Shown here piece after piece: positions 45,384 through 58,592 of a stretch of 64,000 nucleotides of DNA. This stretch comes from Jacaranda mimosifolia (taxonomy: Eukaryota > Streptophyta > Magnoliopsida > Lamiales > Bignoniaceae). Every line of letters starts with the position of its first letter. Position 1 is the stretch's first letter. The notes beneath the pieces were generated by a model that searched no databases, was not told where the DNA came from, and saw only the letters and a program-made list of their open reading frames with translations. The DNA is taken from positions 21,342,501 through 21,406,500 of the forward strand of contig CM032133.1 of the NCBI GenBank assembly GCA_018894105.1, written 5' to 3'. Position numbers and translations under genes: made by a program.

Positions 45384-46549
45384 GACACAAATATGAAAAA
45401 AAGAATGGTATTAATATAATTTTTGTTACAATTGGTATGTTGAAGAAATAAGGAATGATGTGATATGAATCAAAATTTCTTGATTCATTTTTGGCAAGTA
45501 ATAATGAATGGAAGGGACGGAAAGAGATTTGAATAAATTATTGAAGTAATTTTTATATAAGAAATATTATTTTAAAATACTAATTTAAATATGAATTATA
45601 CTACAAAAAATTAAGGGCATCAATTATAATCAAACTATAAATAATGCTAAAAAATTGTAGATCTAGCTATGAAATTAATGTAGTTAAAGTAGGTACTTCC
45701 GTAATTTACCTCATTACAACTAAATTGTAACTAATGGTTATTTCTTTTTTACATATATAGTTTTTTTATCGATAATGCATAACTAATTTGTTGTACTTTG
45801 AATGTATTAGGCCACACATTGATACTTAATAATTTACACACTGATACTTAATAATTTATTTACTTTAAATTTAAAAAATATATATTTCCTATGGGTATTT
45901 GTAGCTAAATTTGTAACTATAGATATGAAATTATTTTTGCAACAATTTTTTTCGTTGTAAATACCTAATCATTTTCATAGTCTCTTACATTGATAAATGA
46001 TCATAGTGTGAAGATGATCTGATATGAAATTGTGAAATACTTAATAAAGAATCTAAAGTTGTGATCTAAAATAAAAAATTTGAATTATAAACTCTTTTAT
46101 ATTTCATTGAAAAAACCATCTCAATTTCAATTATATTACTAATACTATAAACATTGCTGAATGTATTTCAGGATTCCCATATTTTAAACCATTTTAGTAA
46201 ATATAAATTAATTAATTAACCAATATCTAATTAATAACTATATCTTTTGCATCCTTCTAATAATCGTTGGAACTTTTCATAACATCAAACAAAATCTAAC
46301 ATAGCCTTGAAAATTTAGATTGCTTATGGATTGGAGTGAAACTTCCCAATTTTGACAGCATGCAATGTAATAGGATACACTGACGCCCTTGATTACAATG
46401 AATAGCTGGTTCTAGCAGCTACAGTTGAGTTCCAGTCTTCATTCATCTAATAATTGGTAAACTTTTTTTTTTTTTTTCTCCAAATTATTGCATGTGGCCA
46501 TAATTCCTTTCATTAGCCAATAGCCAGTACGCAATGATACCAACACTAA
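45384..46549. other. AT-rich region without genes
   Basis: Nothing recognised. Confidence 0.5.
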
Positions 46550-46885
46550 GGAGCAATTTGGTTATGTTTTATTTTCATTTTCAGCAGTTGTTATTATTTG
46601 AAAATGAATTATTAACAATTTATCATCATTGTTATAAATATTTTAATTTATTTCTATATTAAAATATATTTTCCACTAACTTACATATCTTCTCTCAATA
46701 ACTTATATATCTTCTCTCTCTTCTTTATTATTACTATTTATTTCCACCTATAACCTACTAAGCTCTATATAATCATTATTTTCCCAATATACTATTCAAA
46801 TACGAATCTATTTTCAACTCATTTACTCTAACTAACTTTTTAAATTTTAAAAATGTTAAAAATAAAAACACAACCGAACTCCCTG
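46550..46885. mobile_element. Tourist-like (PIF/Harbinger) MITE
   Basis: Flanked by TAA at 46547-46549 and TAA at 46886-46888. Left end GGAGCAATTTGGTTATGTTT; reverse complement of the right end CAGGGAGTTCGGTTGTGTTT. 336 bp, AT-rich, no ORF. Confidence 0.65.
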
Positions 46886-48380
46886 TAAGATGTGCTGACC
46901 AGGTATGATTCATTGGTTATTCCGTTAATTTTAGCATTAATTTATGTTGTATGTTCATTGAAATCATGACAATGATACAATTGATGTCTAACTAATTGAT
47001 TTTCGTGGAATCAATTGATTGTTTGGATTCAATTGCTCCAACAACAATTTGTTTATACACGCATACCTATCATGATTAAATTCTTTTTTATTTATACGCT
47101 CGTACATGGGGTTTTTATAAAATTGAATTTCTAACATCATATTTTTATATGTGAAATTATTGTCACTAAATTAGAGACTACTGGACGAGGACTTTATTAG
47201 GTGTTTGAATTCCAAATCTCATACGTAAAAGTGTAAAGGAGGTGTTATTAGGCCAATTGAACACTTTCAATTTTTGCACTAAAAAAACAGTAATAATAGA
47301 AAAAGCTATTTATTTCTGCGCCGTCTGCTGCTACAAAGTAACTGAAAAAGGAAACCTAATAAGGAGAGAACTTTGAAGTACCCTTAAAATTGTCTTTTAC
47401 AACATGTGATTATTCAGTAAATATTTATACATTGTATTTGAAATTTTTGTCTTTACCATTTTCGCAAACTTCAAACTAAATTACAATTTATTATTTTCTC
47501 ATACAAACTTAAAAAGAAGTTATTTTCTTTTATCAAATTAACATTATTATCATTTCACTTCTTTAATACTTTCACAATCAATTTCCAAAGATTCACAAAG
47601 GTAACTACTAGTCATTTTTATTGATTTCTGCCCTCATGTTTTACCTCTTGCATTTCATATTCTTCAATTGCAAATGACTCAAATGCCCTAATTTATTAAT
47701 CTTCTATATTAATTCTCAATCGTTCACAAATAAAATAATTATTTTTTCCCCTCCAATACTCTTAGGGCTCGTTTACTTTGATAAATGGGATGTAGAATGA
47801 TAGAATGGAATATAGGATTAGCATGATTGTACACTTTTTAAATTATTTTTACTTGGTGGGATGAAAAGAATGATGAAACTAGATAATTATAGTGATTGTT
47901 TACTTGAATTGATTACAGTATTGTGATAATTATTTATTTGACTAAAGTACCCTGGGCCTAAAAATAGTTTCAGAGGATTCAACTGAAGGAAGTCAGGGAA
48001 TTAGGGGTTGATTCGAAATTCTGTAAACTAATTATATATATTAGATTGACAACAAAAATTTATCTAATTCTCAAAAATGCGCCCAAATTAACCCAATTAC
48101 TTAAGGCTCGGAATTTGACCAGAGAGCAGAAAATAACTCCACAAACACCTTCCCCATCTCACATGGATGACAACCATATAATTTTCTACGTTAAACAACC
48201 ACGTAAATCGCTAGAATTTAAATGTGGCAGCAAAACTCCAACAGTAGTGATGGGTTTGCTATTTCTAGCGATGAGTGTTGGAAATTGATTGGAAGGAAAG
48301 CTTCCTGGCAGGGTTGCAAGCATTTTGACAGCTTCAATTGGAAGAAACCATGACCAATCATGGACATTGGAGATGGTGGT
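46886..48380. other. Region without recognised genes
   Basis: AT-rich up to about 48040. From 48040 to 48380 composition is more balanced and an open frame (48046-48288) exists, but no motif is recognised. It forms the left flank of G2. Confidence 0.5.
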
Positions 48381-51300
48381 TGTAGCGCCCCATCCAGGAG
48401 GTGCTTGCTTCGGATTGAGGTGCTACTCCAATCGAATTTTTTCGAAATCAATTACACCCTCCAAAATTCTCAACCTAAGAAATTTCATAATTTAAAATTC
48501 AAGCTAGTCATGTTAGAAATGACAAGCAAAACCCAAATTATCATAACAAGTCGCAGTTTCTCAAAGGCCCATAATTTAACTTATATATATACATCATTCA
48601 ACAGGGACTCTAACCTGTCAAACTTCACAGTAGAAAAGACACTAACTTATAACCTATGCCTCCCTTTACATTACAACTATAACATCTTGCATCCTTACCG
48701 TTATAGATGTCGTGATAACAATCTTTACGCTATACCAAAAGGAAGCCCAAGCTCAAAGTGCTTTCTACACTTCAATCTAGCTAAAGAACTAAAAGAACAA
48801 CACAAAAAGGGTGAATCCGAATGACTCAATGAGGCAAGTATTTGCATGTATAGGAAGAATCAAAATGAAATGGATTACAATATACATATATCTAAGAAGA
48901 GCATTCATTTTGAATCCTAATAACTAAAAATACAAATTACGATAATTGGATTTTGAAGATTTGAAAGAGTATACGGAATCTACAAACTAAAATCAGAAAC
49001 TAGTATTTCTTGTACCACACTTTATGAGATGACTCAATCGTCCCACACGGGCGAAGAGTCACTTCATGTTTAAATACATTTCATAGAAAAGTTCAGAACT
49101 CATAGACACGATTAGTTTTAATGAAACTCAGTGAACAAATTGTTTCATAAATATTCAGATTCCAAAATCGAAGACTTTGATCAGTTTTATAAAACAAACT
49201 AGACAAGAACATTTTATTAAACCAGTGGTACATGCATATTTTACATGTACGACCTTGTAACGGCTTTCCCTTTATATTTCCTGATTGTGTATAAACTATT
49301 CGACCGTAAAACGGCCTGCCCTCTTATATCGCCTTGATTCGACCGTAAAACGGCGTGCCCTTTTATATCGCCTAAACGAGTAGCAAACTCGCCAAACCGT
49401 TATAGCGCGAATTGGTAAGACTGATCCAGATCCATCTTCCCCTAAAGACAAGATTGCAACACACGAATCGGTAGGACCGATCCTCGCTGATCAAGCTTTA
49501 GGCCACGGTCAACCCCTGATTGCCTAAAGTCAAGATTGCAAACCAAGTTAGCCAAAGTAACTGTTTTATCACTGATACAATCATACGAGTTTGAATTAGT
49601 AATCCAAGCATTCCGCTGGGATTGGCACTCGGCCCAAATAGATTTTTCATATAAGTATCTACGGATAAATTCAAAATCAAGTATACCTACCAGGCTAAAC
49701 AACTAAAATACAAAATAATTTTAAGTATGCCGACAATGCCACGGATTGTATTGGACAATATCAAAGGCAATAATTAATGAAACAAATTCTCATAAAGGTT
49801 TATGAGACAAGTAATAGATAACAAACAAGATCTCAAACAATTCACATATTTCGAATAAATGTGAAGCAGATATAGTTTAGAAATAGGAACTCTCACAGGG
49901 GTTTGTCACAAGAACATATAGATATAAGATCCTCACCTTTGTAGTCCTAGAAAACTACAATCGCTGTCAGCAGCTTATTGGTCCAGGGACCCACTCATTC
50001 GTCACCTAATCCAAAAGAGTATAATTATAGTCAAAATCCACATTTGACCTTAATAATCTCTATTATGCTTATCATAAATCTAAAATTACTAATTTCTGGC
50101 TTAACATAGTAAAGTTTAGGGTTCTATCGGCACTATCGTTACTAAACTGGTCAATTAAGCCATTACAATAGACATAGTCACATGGCTCATATTAATTCTG
50201 GTAATGAGGTACAATTGGATCCTAAATTATGTATTTATTCTCAAAACATTATCCTAAATTAGCAATAATAGCCCAATTCATCATAATCAACCCAATTTAA
50301 AGAAATAGTCCAATTATCATCACCCGGTTCCAATTTCATAAAATCCACAAGTTAGGGTTTCAATCCTTCAATTAATTCAATTACCCAAAATCATCATATT
50401 TTCATTCAAACTTGGGTCTACTAAACCATATAATAGTCCATGCATGGAAGTTATATATACCAATCATATCTCAAATCCTCATTCTTGGTAATATACATGA
50501 TTTGTAAGTGAAATGGTACAAGAACCCTAAGCTCAATACCGATTTTTACTTAAGAATTTGCTTAATCGGACCTCAAAATCACATACCAAGACCACCGTTA
50601 CAATCTCCATGACAAGCTGGAGAAATTATCTCAGAGCTGTTGGAGCGTCGCCGGAGCGCTGCAGCACACAGTCGTCGGAATTGACCCAAACTACCACCAA
50701 AATACTCCTTTCATATCAACTAAGTGAACCCCAAAGTTAATTTTACAATTCTCTACCGAATTGACTGTCAATTGGACGGAAAACATCGCAGCACCACCAT
50801 CTCTACCGCATCGATTTTCCTCTAATTCCTCCATCGTTGGTGCTCCAAATGGAAAGCCTAGTATACCAAAATGTTCCCTGAGCTGAGGGCTTCAAAACCC
50901 ACCACCGAAGACACTGCGCCACAAGCTCTGCCGTGACAGTGACTTTCAATGCATTTTTCAGTCGTTTTGTTGGGTGGTTTTGGGTGGAAATCATATGATC
51001 GTGTTCCTTGTCAAGAGAGGAGTTAAATGGTACCAAGTTTGATAGATTTTATGTCACCGGAGATGGGTCACTGATGAGAGGAGGTGCGGTGGTGCATGGT
51101 GAAGAAATGAAAGAACTAGGGGGCTATTTTGCTATATATAATGAACTTTTAGAAATTACAGTTTCATCCCCAAAACTATGGCCTAGCTTTCAGTTAGGTT
51201 CTCCAAGGTTTCCAAACTTTTCATTTCAGCCCCAAACTTAGTTAGTGCCTAACATTGACCCCTCTGAACTATAACTTATTCCATGCAAACCCCTAAACTT

Positions 51301-51471
51301 ATAAAAATGGTCCAAATCAAGTCTTGACTATTTGCAATTTAACCCCAAAACTTTCAATTTTCTTGCAATTAAGTCCTTTTTATTTATTTTTCGAACCCTA
51401 AAATCCGACCAACCAATTTCTTGAACTCTAAATCCTTATTTTTCGTAATATCGAATTTTAGGAATGTTACA
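48381..51471 (-). repeat. G2 3' LTR, 3.09 kb
   Basis: Begins TGTAGCGCCCC on the plus strand and ends GGAATGTTACA. The first 440 bp are closely similar to 59250-59697, the remaining part of the 5' LTR. The last 250 bp resemble the corresponding part of the G1 LTR (AAACTTTCAATTTT, CCTAAAATCCGACCAA). Confidence 0.8.
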
Positions 51472-51490
51472 ATCCTCTCCCCTTAAAAGA
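51472..51490 (-). other. G2 polypurine tract
   Basis: CTTTTAAGGGGAGAGGAT on the minus strand, immediately before the LTR start TGTAACATTCC. Confidence 0.75.
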
Positions 51491-51891
51491 ATTTAGTCCC
51501 CTGATTCTTATCTAATATTCGAGAAACTTAGAACATCACTGATGTGTGTAAGAAGTATTGACATGGGTACACTTCTTCAAGGGTGGCACTAAAACTTCTA
51601 TACAACACCAGTTATAAATTTCCATATCTATAAAAATTTGATTGAGACCTGGGTTCAAAATTTAGTTTAACTTTAAAGTGGAACATAAAGATGTAAGAGA
51701 ACGAGCTGCATTAGTTTCTCAAAATATTGTGAATGTAACCATTCCTTAGATAATATCCTGTGAGCCCGGCGCATTCCTCTTTGTGGGGGCATTAGCATAA
51801 GTCGGGCTCTTCTGTCTCCGGCTAGATTCTATGAGTTGTTTTCCTTTACTTCCTTGATCATTGGAAGCAGATTTCGTGCCCCTAGGATAAT

Positions 51892-53692
51892 CACTACCAA
51901 AAAAGTGAGCTTCAGTGACCGAATTTTAGTGACCCATTGATCGGTCACTAATTAGTGACCGATTGGTAATCAATTTAAATATACTATTTTAAAAAAATTA
52001 GTGACAGATTAATGACTAATCAGTGACCGAATTAGTGACTTAAGAAAAGCGGTCACTAATTAGTTACCAAACTCTTTTTTCAATCACTAAATTTAGTGAC
52101 CGCACAAAGCGGTCACTAATTAGTGACCGAACTCTTTTTTCGGTCCCTAATATTAGTGACTGCACAAAGCAGTCACTAATTCGGTCACTAATTAGTGACC
52201 GAATTAAGAGTTCGGTCACTAGTATTAATGACCGTATAAAGCGGTCACTAGTATTAATGACCGTAGATCATCACGTTTTTCAATTAATAAACGGTCACAA
52301 ATATAAAATTTTATTTTTTGCATATTCTTGTAATATGAAAGCATAAAATTTATGTAACACTTATATAAGTAATTAAATATTGTGTTTGCTATTAACATAT
52401 ATATGTTTGATAATAATATATGTATATATAAAAAATATAAATATATACGTACATATACAAATATATAACCACTAAATATTTCTATATAATATCCATATAA
52501 TTGAACATTAATTTATTAATATATATATAGATACACAAAGAAATAAACAAGAATGATATTCTTATACAAAGAAAAAAAATGAGAATTAATTAATATATAC
52601 ACGTCAATAATATATATATATACATGTATTATGAGTAAATAAATACTTATAATATAATTAATAATATTATATATTAATTCGTATGTATAAGCATATATAC
52701 GTATTATCATATATATGTGTAATCTATGTATTGCTATAAATAGTAATAAATATTAGTATTTATTATAAATTATTTATTATACAAAAAAAGAAAAAAACTA
52801 TTTATTACTATACATATTAGTATGTATATACTATTTTTAATATGTTTATAATATATTATGATAAAATATACCTAAAATTTAAAAGTATAGTTATAAATAA
52901 ATATTTATAATATAATTAATAATATTATATATTAATTTGTATGCATAAGTATATATACATATACCATATATATGTGTAAACAATTTACTACTATAAACAG
53001 TAATAAATATTAGTATTTATTATATATTAAAAAACTATTTATCACTATGCATATTAGTATGTATATACTATTTTTAATATGCTTATAATATATTATGATA
53101 AAATATACCTAAAATTTAAAATTAATAGTTATAAATAAAAAATATAGTGCGTTATTATATTGAATAAATATTACACAAGTATTAAATGAATAATTGCTAT
53201 TTTTGTTAAATTTTAAAATGAAAAATAATAGTAACTTATACATAAGAATATTATAATTACTTTTTAATTTGTAAATATTATACATATGATGTTGTTGAGA
53301 CAAATGTATGAAAATGTATGTGGTGTAGTGGTCAGTTACTCATTTGAGCATAGCAAAGATCTTGAGTTCGAATCCAGGAGGAAGCAAAGTTGAAGAAAAA
53401 TATTTTTGACTCATTAAAATTAGTGATCGAAATATACGGTCACTAATCGATCAGTGACTGAATTAGTGACCGCCTAGTAACATACACAATTTTTTTAATT
53501 TTTTTTAAATAATTAGTGACCGCCATTTCGGTCACTAATTAGTGACCGAATTAGTGACCGAGACAAATTAGTGACGACGATTTTAGTGACCGATCGGATT
53601 GGTTACTAAATCGGTTACTAAACCTGTTGTGATCGATTTTTGCATATTTAGTGACCGATTTTTCGGTCACTAATACCCTTTTTTTTGTAGTG
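51892..53692. mobile_element. Non-autonomous CACTA element, 1801 bp
   Basis: The left end is CACTACCAAAAAAGTGAGC and the right end TTTTTTTTGTAGTG, flanked by AAT on both sides (51889-51891 and 53693-53695), the 3-bp duplication of CACTA elements. Both subterminal regions are packed with TTAGTGACCG and its complement CGGTCACTAA (more than 20 copies in total), the likely transposase binding sites. The middle (52300-53300) is AT-rich with an internal near-duplication (52640-52870 and 52880-53110). A tRNA-like segment lies at 53316-53385. No transposase is encoded. Confidence 0.92.
53316..53385 (+). repeat. tRNA-like SINE head inside the CACTA element
   Basis: GTGGTGTAGTGGTCAGTTAC contains an A-box-like stretch and GAGTTCGAATCCAGG a B-box, 36 bp apart. 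A stable acceptor stem was not found, so a tRNA gene is unlikely; a SINE 5' end or tRNA-derived relic fits better. Confidence 0.6.
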
Positions 53693-55135
53693 AATTCTTA
53701 ACGAAATGTGGGTCACTGTCGCATCGCATATATTTTTCATGCTTTTTCCAACATGTAGATTCATTGTGACGGGTGTCACCATAAAATTCACAAGCTTTTC
53801 TTGGAGTTAGTTGGGTTGGACAAGTATTATTTGCACTAAGAGAAAGGTGGCTAACTGATGTCTGACCTTGAACCCTTTGTTGTTTCCTCCCAGAGTCATT
53901 TCTCTCTTCACTTTGAGCTGTGGACCCAAAGTCTTTCTCTTCTTAATCTTTTCTTAGATTTTATATATCTCCTTAATATCTGATTCTGCCTACATGACCC
54001 TATTCATGGCCCTGCTATAAGTGGGAAATTCATAGGTTAAGAGAGCTCTCTACAACTCAAGCTTTAGCGCTTCAAAGAATTTTCTTATTCTGCGTTTCTC
54101 ATCACCCAATATATGAGGTGCATACCGGATTAAATGATTAAATTTGGCTTCATACTAGCACACGAACATAGATCCTTGAGCAAGTTCCATAAACTCCCGC
54201 TCTCGAGCATTCTTTACAACTTCAGGCACAAATTTATTCATAAATTCGCTTTTAAAGTTCTCCCAAGTACGGAGAGTTCCTTCTTGGTTCCACTGTTGGT
54301 CTAGTAACCTCCATCAATAATAAACATCTTTTCTCAAAAGAAAGGTGGCATGCCTAACCTTCTGCTCTTTCGGATAATCTAGTACTTGAAAATTTTTCTC
54401 AATCTCTTCGACCTACGTTTCTGCCTTCTGATCATCTGGTTTGTCAATAAACTTCGGGGGTTGTGTTTAAGGAACTGTTCTAGCATTCAACCCACAGCAA
54501 ATTTTTCAATATTTTGAAAACCGCTAGCTTGACTTTGCTACAGACAGGATTACATAAATTGCTGCCACATGGTAACTGTATGTTGTACAACTTGTCCTTT
54601 GATTCCCTAGTTTAATGGTGGAGTCGGCATGGTTTTGTCCTTTGGTGCGGGGTGTCCTTGATCAAAAGCATTTCTATAAAACCCCTAAAATTCGATATTT
54701 TTAAAAAAATTGAGATTTAGAAATCAAGATTTTGGGTTAATTGGATTTAGGGCTCGAAAATAATTGAAAGGAACTTGATTGCAAAGATTTTAAAAGTTTT
54801 GGAGTTAATTTGCAATTTTCAGAAACTTGATTGGACTAACTTGAAAGTATTGGGGGTTTGCATGGAACCAACTTTGGGTCAAAGGGGTCAAAGTCATGCA
54901 CTATTTATTTCGTGGGGCTGAATTGAAGTTTCGCAATTTTCTAGAGGACCTAAATAAAGGATGAGGAAAGGTTTGGGGGTGAAATTGCAATTTTTGAGAA
55001 TTGTATTTTATAATTGCAGCCAACTTTCTTCTTTTTCTTCCATTTATTTTCTTCCCCATTTTCTTCATTTTCTCCTTTCTTCTTTACCGATTTTCTCTCT
55101 TTTCCAGCGACCTCCACCGGCGACGGAAACATCTC

Positions 55136-56477
55136 AAACTACAACAAATTACATTTTTAGTCATGAATAATTTCGGTACCATAAGGCAGAAATTCGTTAC
55201 TCAAAATATTGGTAACGAATTTTTCATTACTTAAGTTTAGTGCCTTAAAGCCCGTCGCAAAAAGTCTTAGTAATGAAATTTATGGTTCGTTATGAATGAT
55301 AGACTTCTGGTGACGAAATGTATCATTACCAAAATATGATATTAGTAATAAAAAAGAGTATTAGTTATAATGGATTTTTATAGCGTAACGAAATATTTAG
55401 TTACTAAAACATTGACAATTTTGTTGCTTTTTATTTTTTCGTTACCAATGCATAATATAATGATATTATTTCTTTAATTAAGTACAATTATTAATTGTTT
55501 ATGTAACAAAATATTTTGTTACAAATAGTTAAATAATATTTTAATTCAAAAATAAGCATTTCGTTACTAATAGAATAGATAACTAAGAGTTTCGTTACGA
55601 AAGAGTGTAATACATTAATTTTTTGGGCCCAATATCTCTGGGCTAGCTTTCAAGCCATCAGCTTGCGGATTGGGCCTTGGGCTATGCACTGGAATGAGGG
55701 CTGGCTTGGCGTTCCAGGCTTCGGCCAGCTTTCAGGCCATCGGGCCTTTGACTTGCGGACTAGGCCTCAGGCTATTCATTGGACCGATGGCGGCTTGGCA
55801 TTCCAAGCTTGGGCCAACCTTCAGGAGATCGGGCTCCGGCTTGGGCTGCTGCATAGAGGCCAAGCTGCCATGCATATGGATGGGCCATTACACATAGGTA
55901 CACACTAGGCCATCGGCTTGCGGAGTTGGCCTCAGGCTATGCACTGGACCGAGGGCGGCTTGGCGTTCCAAGTTTAGGCTAGCTTTTTGGCGATCTGGCT
56001 CCGATTTGGGCCGCTGCATAGGGGCCGCCATGTATATGGTTGGGCCATTTCACATAGGTGTACAATTGATATTTGGAGGCAATGAATTTCGGAGGGAAGT
56101 TAGTTAAAGTTTAGTAACTAAAAACTTTGTTACAATATATTTTATTTGTAACAAATATTTTGTTGTTACAAAAGGTACCAAATATTTTGTTGTTACAAAA
56201 GGTACCAAATTTTGTTACAAATATATCTTCTCATATAACGAAAAATGTTATATGTAAAAAAATAACAGTTTTTGTAATGAATTATTATTTAGTTACGAAC
56301 ACAAAAAATTTAAGGTAACAAATTTGAGTTAAAGGTAACAAGATTTTTACTTTGTTACTCAAGAAAATGTTATTTGTAACAAAAAATCAATTTCGTTACA
56401 ATAAATTTACCATATGTAACGAATTTTACCTTTGTTACCAAAATTTTTGTTACGTGAAATGCAATTTGTTGTCGTAT
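55136..56477. mobile_element. CACTA-like non-autonomous element with GC-rich core
   Basis: Ends AAACTACAACAAATTACA and, reverse complemented, ATACGACAACAAATTGCA, flanked by CTC on both sides (55133-55135 and 56478-56480). The subterminal parts are full of GTTAC(A/G)AA and TTCGTTAC motifs in both orientations, the pattern seen in CACTA-type elements. The termini deviate from a perfect CACTA start, hence the guarded name. No transposase is encoded. It lies inside the solo LTR. Confidence 0.72.
55625..56065. repeat. GC-rich diverged tandem repeats
   Basis: Variants of CTTGCGGA-TxGGCCTCAGGCTAT followed by GCACTGGACCGAGGGCGGCT start at about 55662, 55752 and 55916. The last two units also share TCGGGCTCCGGCTTGGGC-like and GGGCCATTACACATAGGT sequence. 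The segment stands out as about 60% GC within DNA that is mostly over 65% AT. Open frames across it arise from composition. Confidence 0.8.
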
Positions 56478-58592
56478 CTCCTCACAAAGAACACAAGCAT
56501 ACCTATTTCTTCCCAATTTAACTGGCATATTGGCCGAAATTTGAGCTCCAAGTTTCAGCCATGGTGGAGCTTTTCGTGGGTTTTCTTTCCGGTGATTTTT
56601 CATAGCTAACTTGGGTACTGTTTTGACGGACTTAACTTGGGGATCATGTCGGTACTTTTAGATTCTTGATTGGACCACCATGGACGGAGGAATTGGGAAA
56701 AAACCGCGGCGGCGGAAGTGATGGTGTTGGGCGGTTGAGGCTAAAATTGGAGCTCAATTCGGCGGTGAATGGAAAAATTGACTTGGGGGTTGGATTCTTT
56801 GAGTTGAATAGCAGCATTAGGTGGTGGTTTTGAAGGTTTTCGGTGGTAGCCTAGTGGCCGGTGGCGGCGGTCCGGCGACTTTCGGGCAAAAACTTATATG
56901 TTTATATATATAGATACATGTTGTATTGAATTGTTTGAACCTTGTACCCTCGCAAGACTAAGTTTATCATGGATTATATATACATACATGGACCATGCAT
57001 GGACTATATATGAGCTAGTGAACCGGGATCCGTATTATGATATGATAATTAGGGATTAATGGAGCTGATTAAGTGATTAATCTATAATTTGATGAAATTG
57101 GAACTTAAGAAATGATAATTAGGTAATTTTAGATATTATGGACTAAGACTCGGTATAGGCATGTGCTAGTATGAGTTTGGTGAATTTGGATTATATTATA
57201 TTATTTATGGAAATATTGGGAATTATCGAGTTAATTAGAAGAGAAACCCTAATTTTATGAATTTGGGACCTATTGGCAATAATTAGGGTTGTTAAGCTAA
57301 TTGGCCTATTATTGATGGTTTGAGATATGATATAAGGTTAATAGTAAGATTGTAATTATTAAAAGTTATTAGGGTTGAGTATGGATTTTGATTATAAATA
57401 TTACTTTTAGTTAGGTAACGATGAAGTAGGTCCCGCAAGTCAATAGGTAGCGACAATAAACAGAGGTGAGGGTCTGCTAACCTAGCACTCATTTCAATTA
57501 TCTGTTATTAGAATAAACTCCTGTGTGGGTTTTCTGTTTCTGTACCGTACTCAGATATGTTATTGAAATCTGTTAATTGTTCAGAATTTGTTTGTTATCT
57601 GGCAATTAACCTATATACCCCTGTGAGGGTTATCCTTCGATTGATATTTGTAATCTGTCTGTACTGGTTATCCTTTTGATTGATTCTGTTATCTGTTCGT
57701 TTTGGCGCCCTACTGTTATTTGTTATCTGTCCGTACGGTTATCTGTTGATATGATATCCGACTGTCTGTTATCTATTACCGATCTGATACGTTGTTCCCA
57801 CCTGTTAAGCTCGGGATGAGCCGATATGTTGTTCCCAGCTGTAAAGCGGGACGAGCTGTTAAGGGATTGATATGATTGTTTTGATATGATCTGTTAGTTG
57901 ATTCAATTGATCTAATCTGTTATTGATTGATTTTGATTGTTTCCTGACTGATTGACTACTTGACTGATTGATTGATTTCTTGACTGACTGTTTGACCGTA
58001 TTCTGTTTTGTTCTGCCTGACTGTTGATTTACAGTCTGTTGAGTTGATTCTTCCTCAATAGATTCTTTCTGTTATGCTTACAATTATCCCTCACTAAGTC
58101 CTTTAGACTTACCCCCCGTTTATTTTGATTCTCTCAAACAGGGAATAAGTGAGGAATTTGGACTCCAGGCTGGACAAGAGTATGTTTCGTAATAGATCAG
58201 ATGTTGCATGTATATGTCGAAATTGTCTGATTGCTAAGTATGGATTTGAGGCATATGATACATTATGTTGATATGGACGACTTAAGGATTGTAAATATTT
58301 TGTTATGTAAGAATATGAACTTGGCATTTACTTTGTGGTTTATCGAGTCTGTTAAGTTTGAAATTCTACTACTTCTGATAAGTTGAATTTGAGATTTTGT
58401 GCTATGTATTTAGTTTATATGTTGTATGTTACAGGATTGTTACATGTTTGTTTAAGTTGGAATCTGCTGTTTTTTCTGATAAGCTTGAAAGTTTAATTAT
58501 GAGTTATTCCTAGTATTTTGGGTTCAGAATTATTGATTAGAATGTTTTGATATCTCAGCTTTGGATTACCCGGAGTGGGGTGTCACAATTTC

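Larger units (their letters stand above)
51760..54640 (-). pseudogene. G2 Gag, broken and split by a CACTA element
   Basis: Minus-strand pieces include VLDYPKEQKVRHATFLLRKD (about 54385-54325), LRTWENFKSEFMNKFVPEV (about 54280-54225), ARERE-FMELAQGS, and YEAKFNHLIRYAPHI (about 54155-54110), all standard Ty3/gypsy Gag features. At about 53810-53750 a decayed zinc knuckle CEFYGDTRHNESTCWKK corresponds to CGFCRAFNHDEFSCWKK of G1, with the second Cys replaced by Tyr. The CACTA element at 51892-53692 lies downstream of the knuckle. Stops and frameshifts are frequent. Confidence 0.75.
54675..58587 (+). mobile_element. Solo LTR related to G1/G2, plus strand
   Basis: Begins TATAAAACCCCTAAAATTCG, a decayed TGTAACACCCC start, and ends GGGGTGTCACA. 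The same 5 bp, ATTTC, flanks both sides (54670-54674 and 58588-58592), so it is a complete LTR left after recombination and not a broken element. Without the 1342-bp CACTA-like insert it is about 2.57 kb. Internal landmarks parallel the G1 LTR in the reverse sense, including the GTTCCCA(C/G)CTGTTAAGC-type minisatellite (57790-57860) and the GATTGACTGA-type repeat (57900-58010). Confidence 0.88.

Noticed and set aside
47762..47966. Possible Tourist-like MITE (TTAGGGCTCGTTTACTTTG ... AGTACCCTGGGCCTAA)
   Set aside because: The ends are only loosely complementary and the flanks (TTA and TAA) do not match as a target duplication on one strand.
48046..48288. 80-codon plus-strand frame left of G2
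   Set aside because: No recognised domain, no clear promoter or splice context; could be a remnant but cannot be supported.
51892..52300. CRISPR-like array of regularly repeated short sequences
   Set aside because: The repeats occur in both orientations with irregular spacing inside a CACTA element in eukaryotic DNA.
55663..55908. Overlapping plus-strand frames of 75-81 codons
   Set aside because: They cross diverged GC-rich tandem repeats; lack of stops follows from composition.
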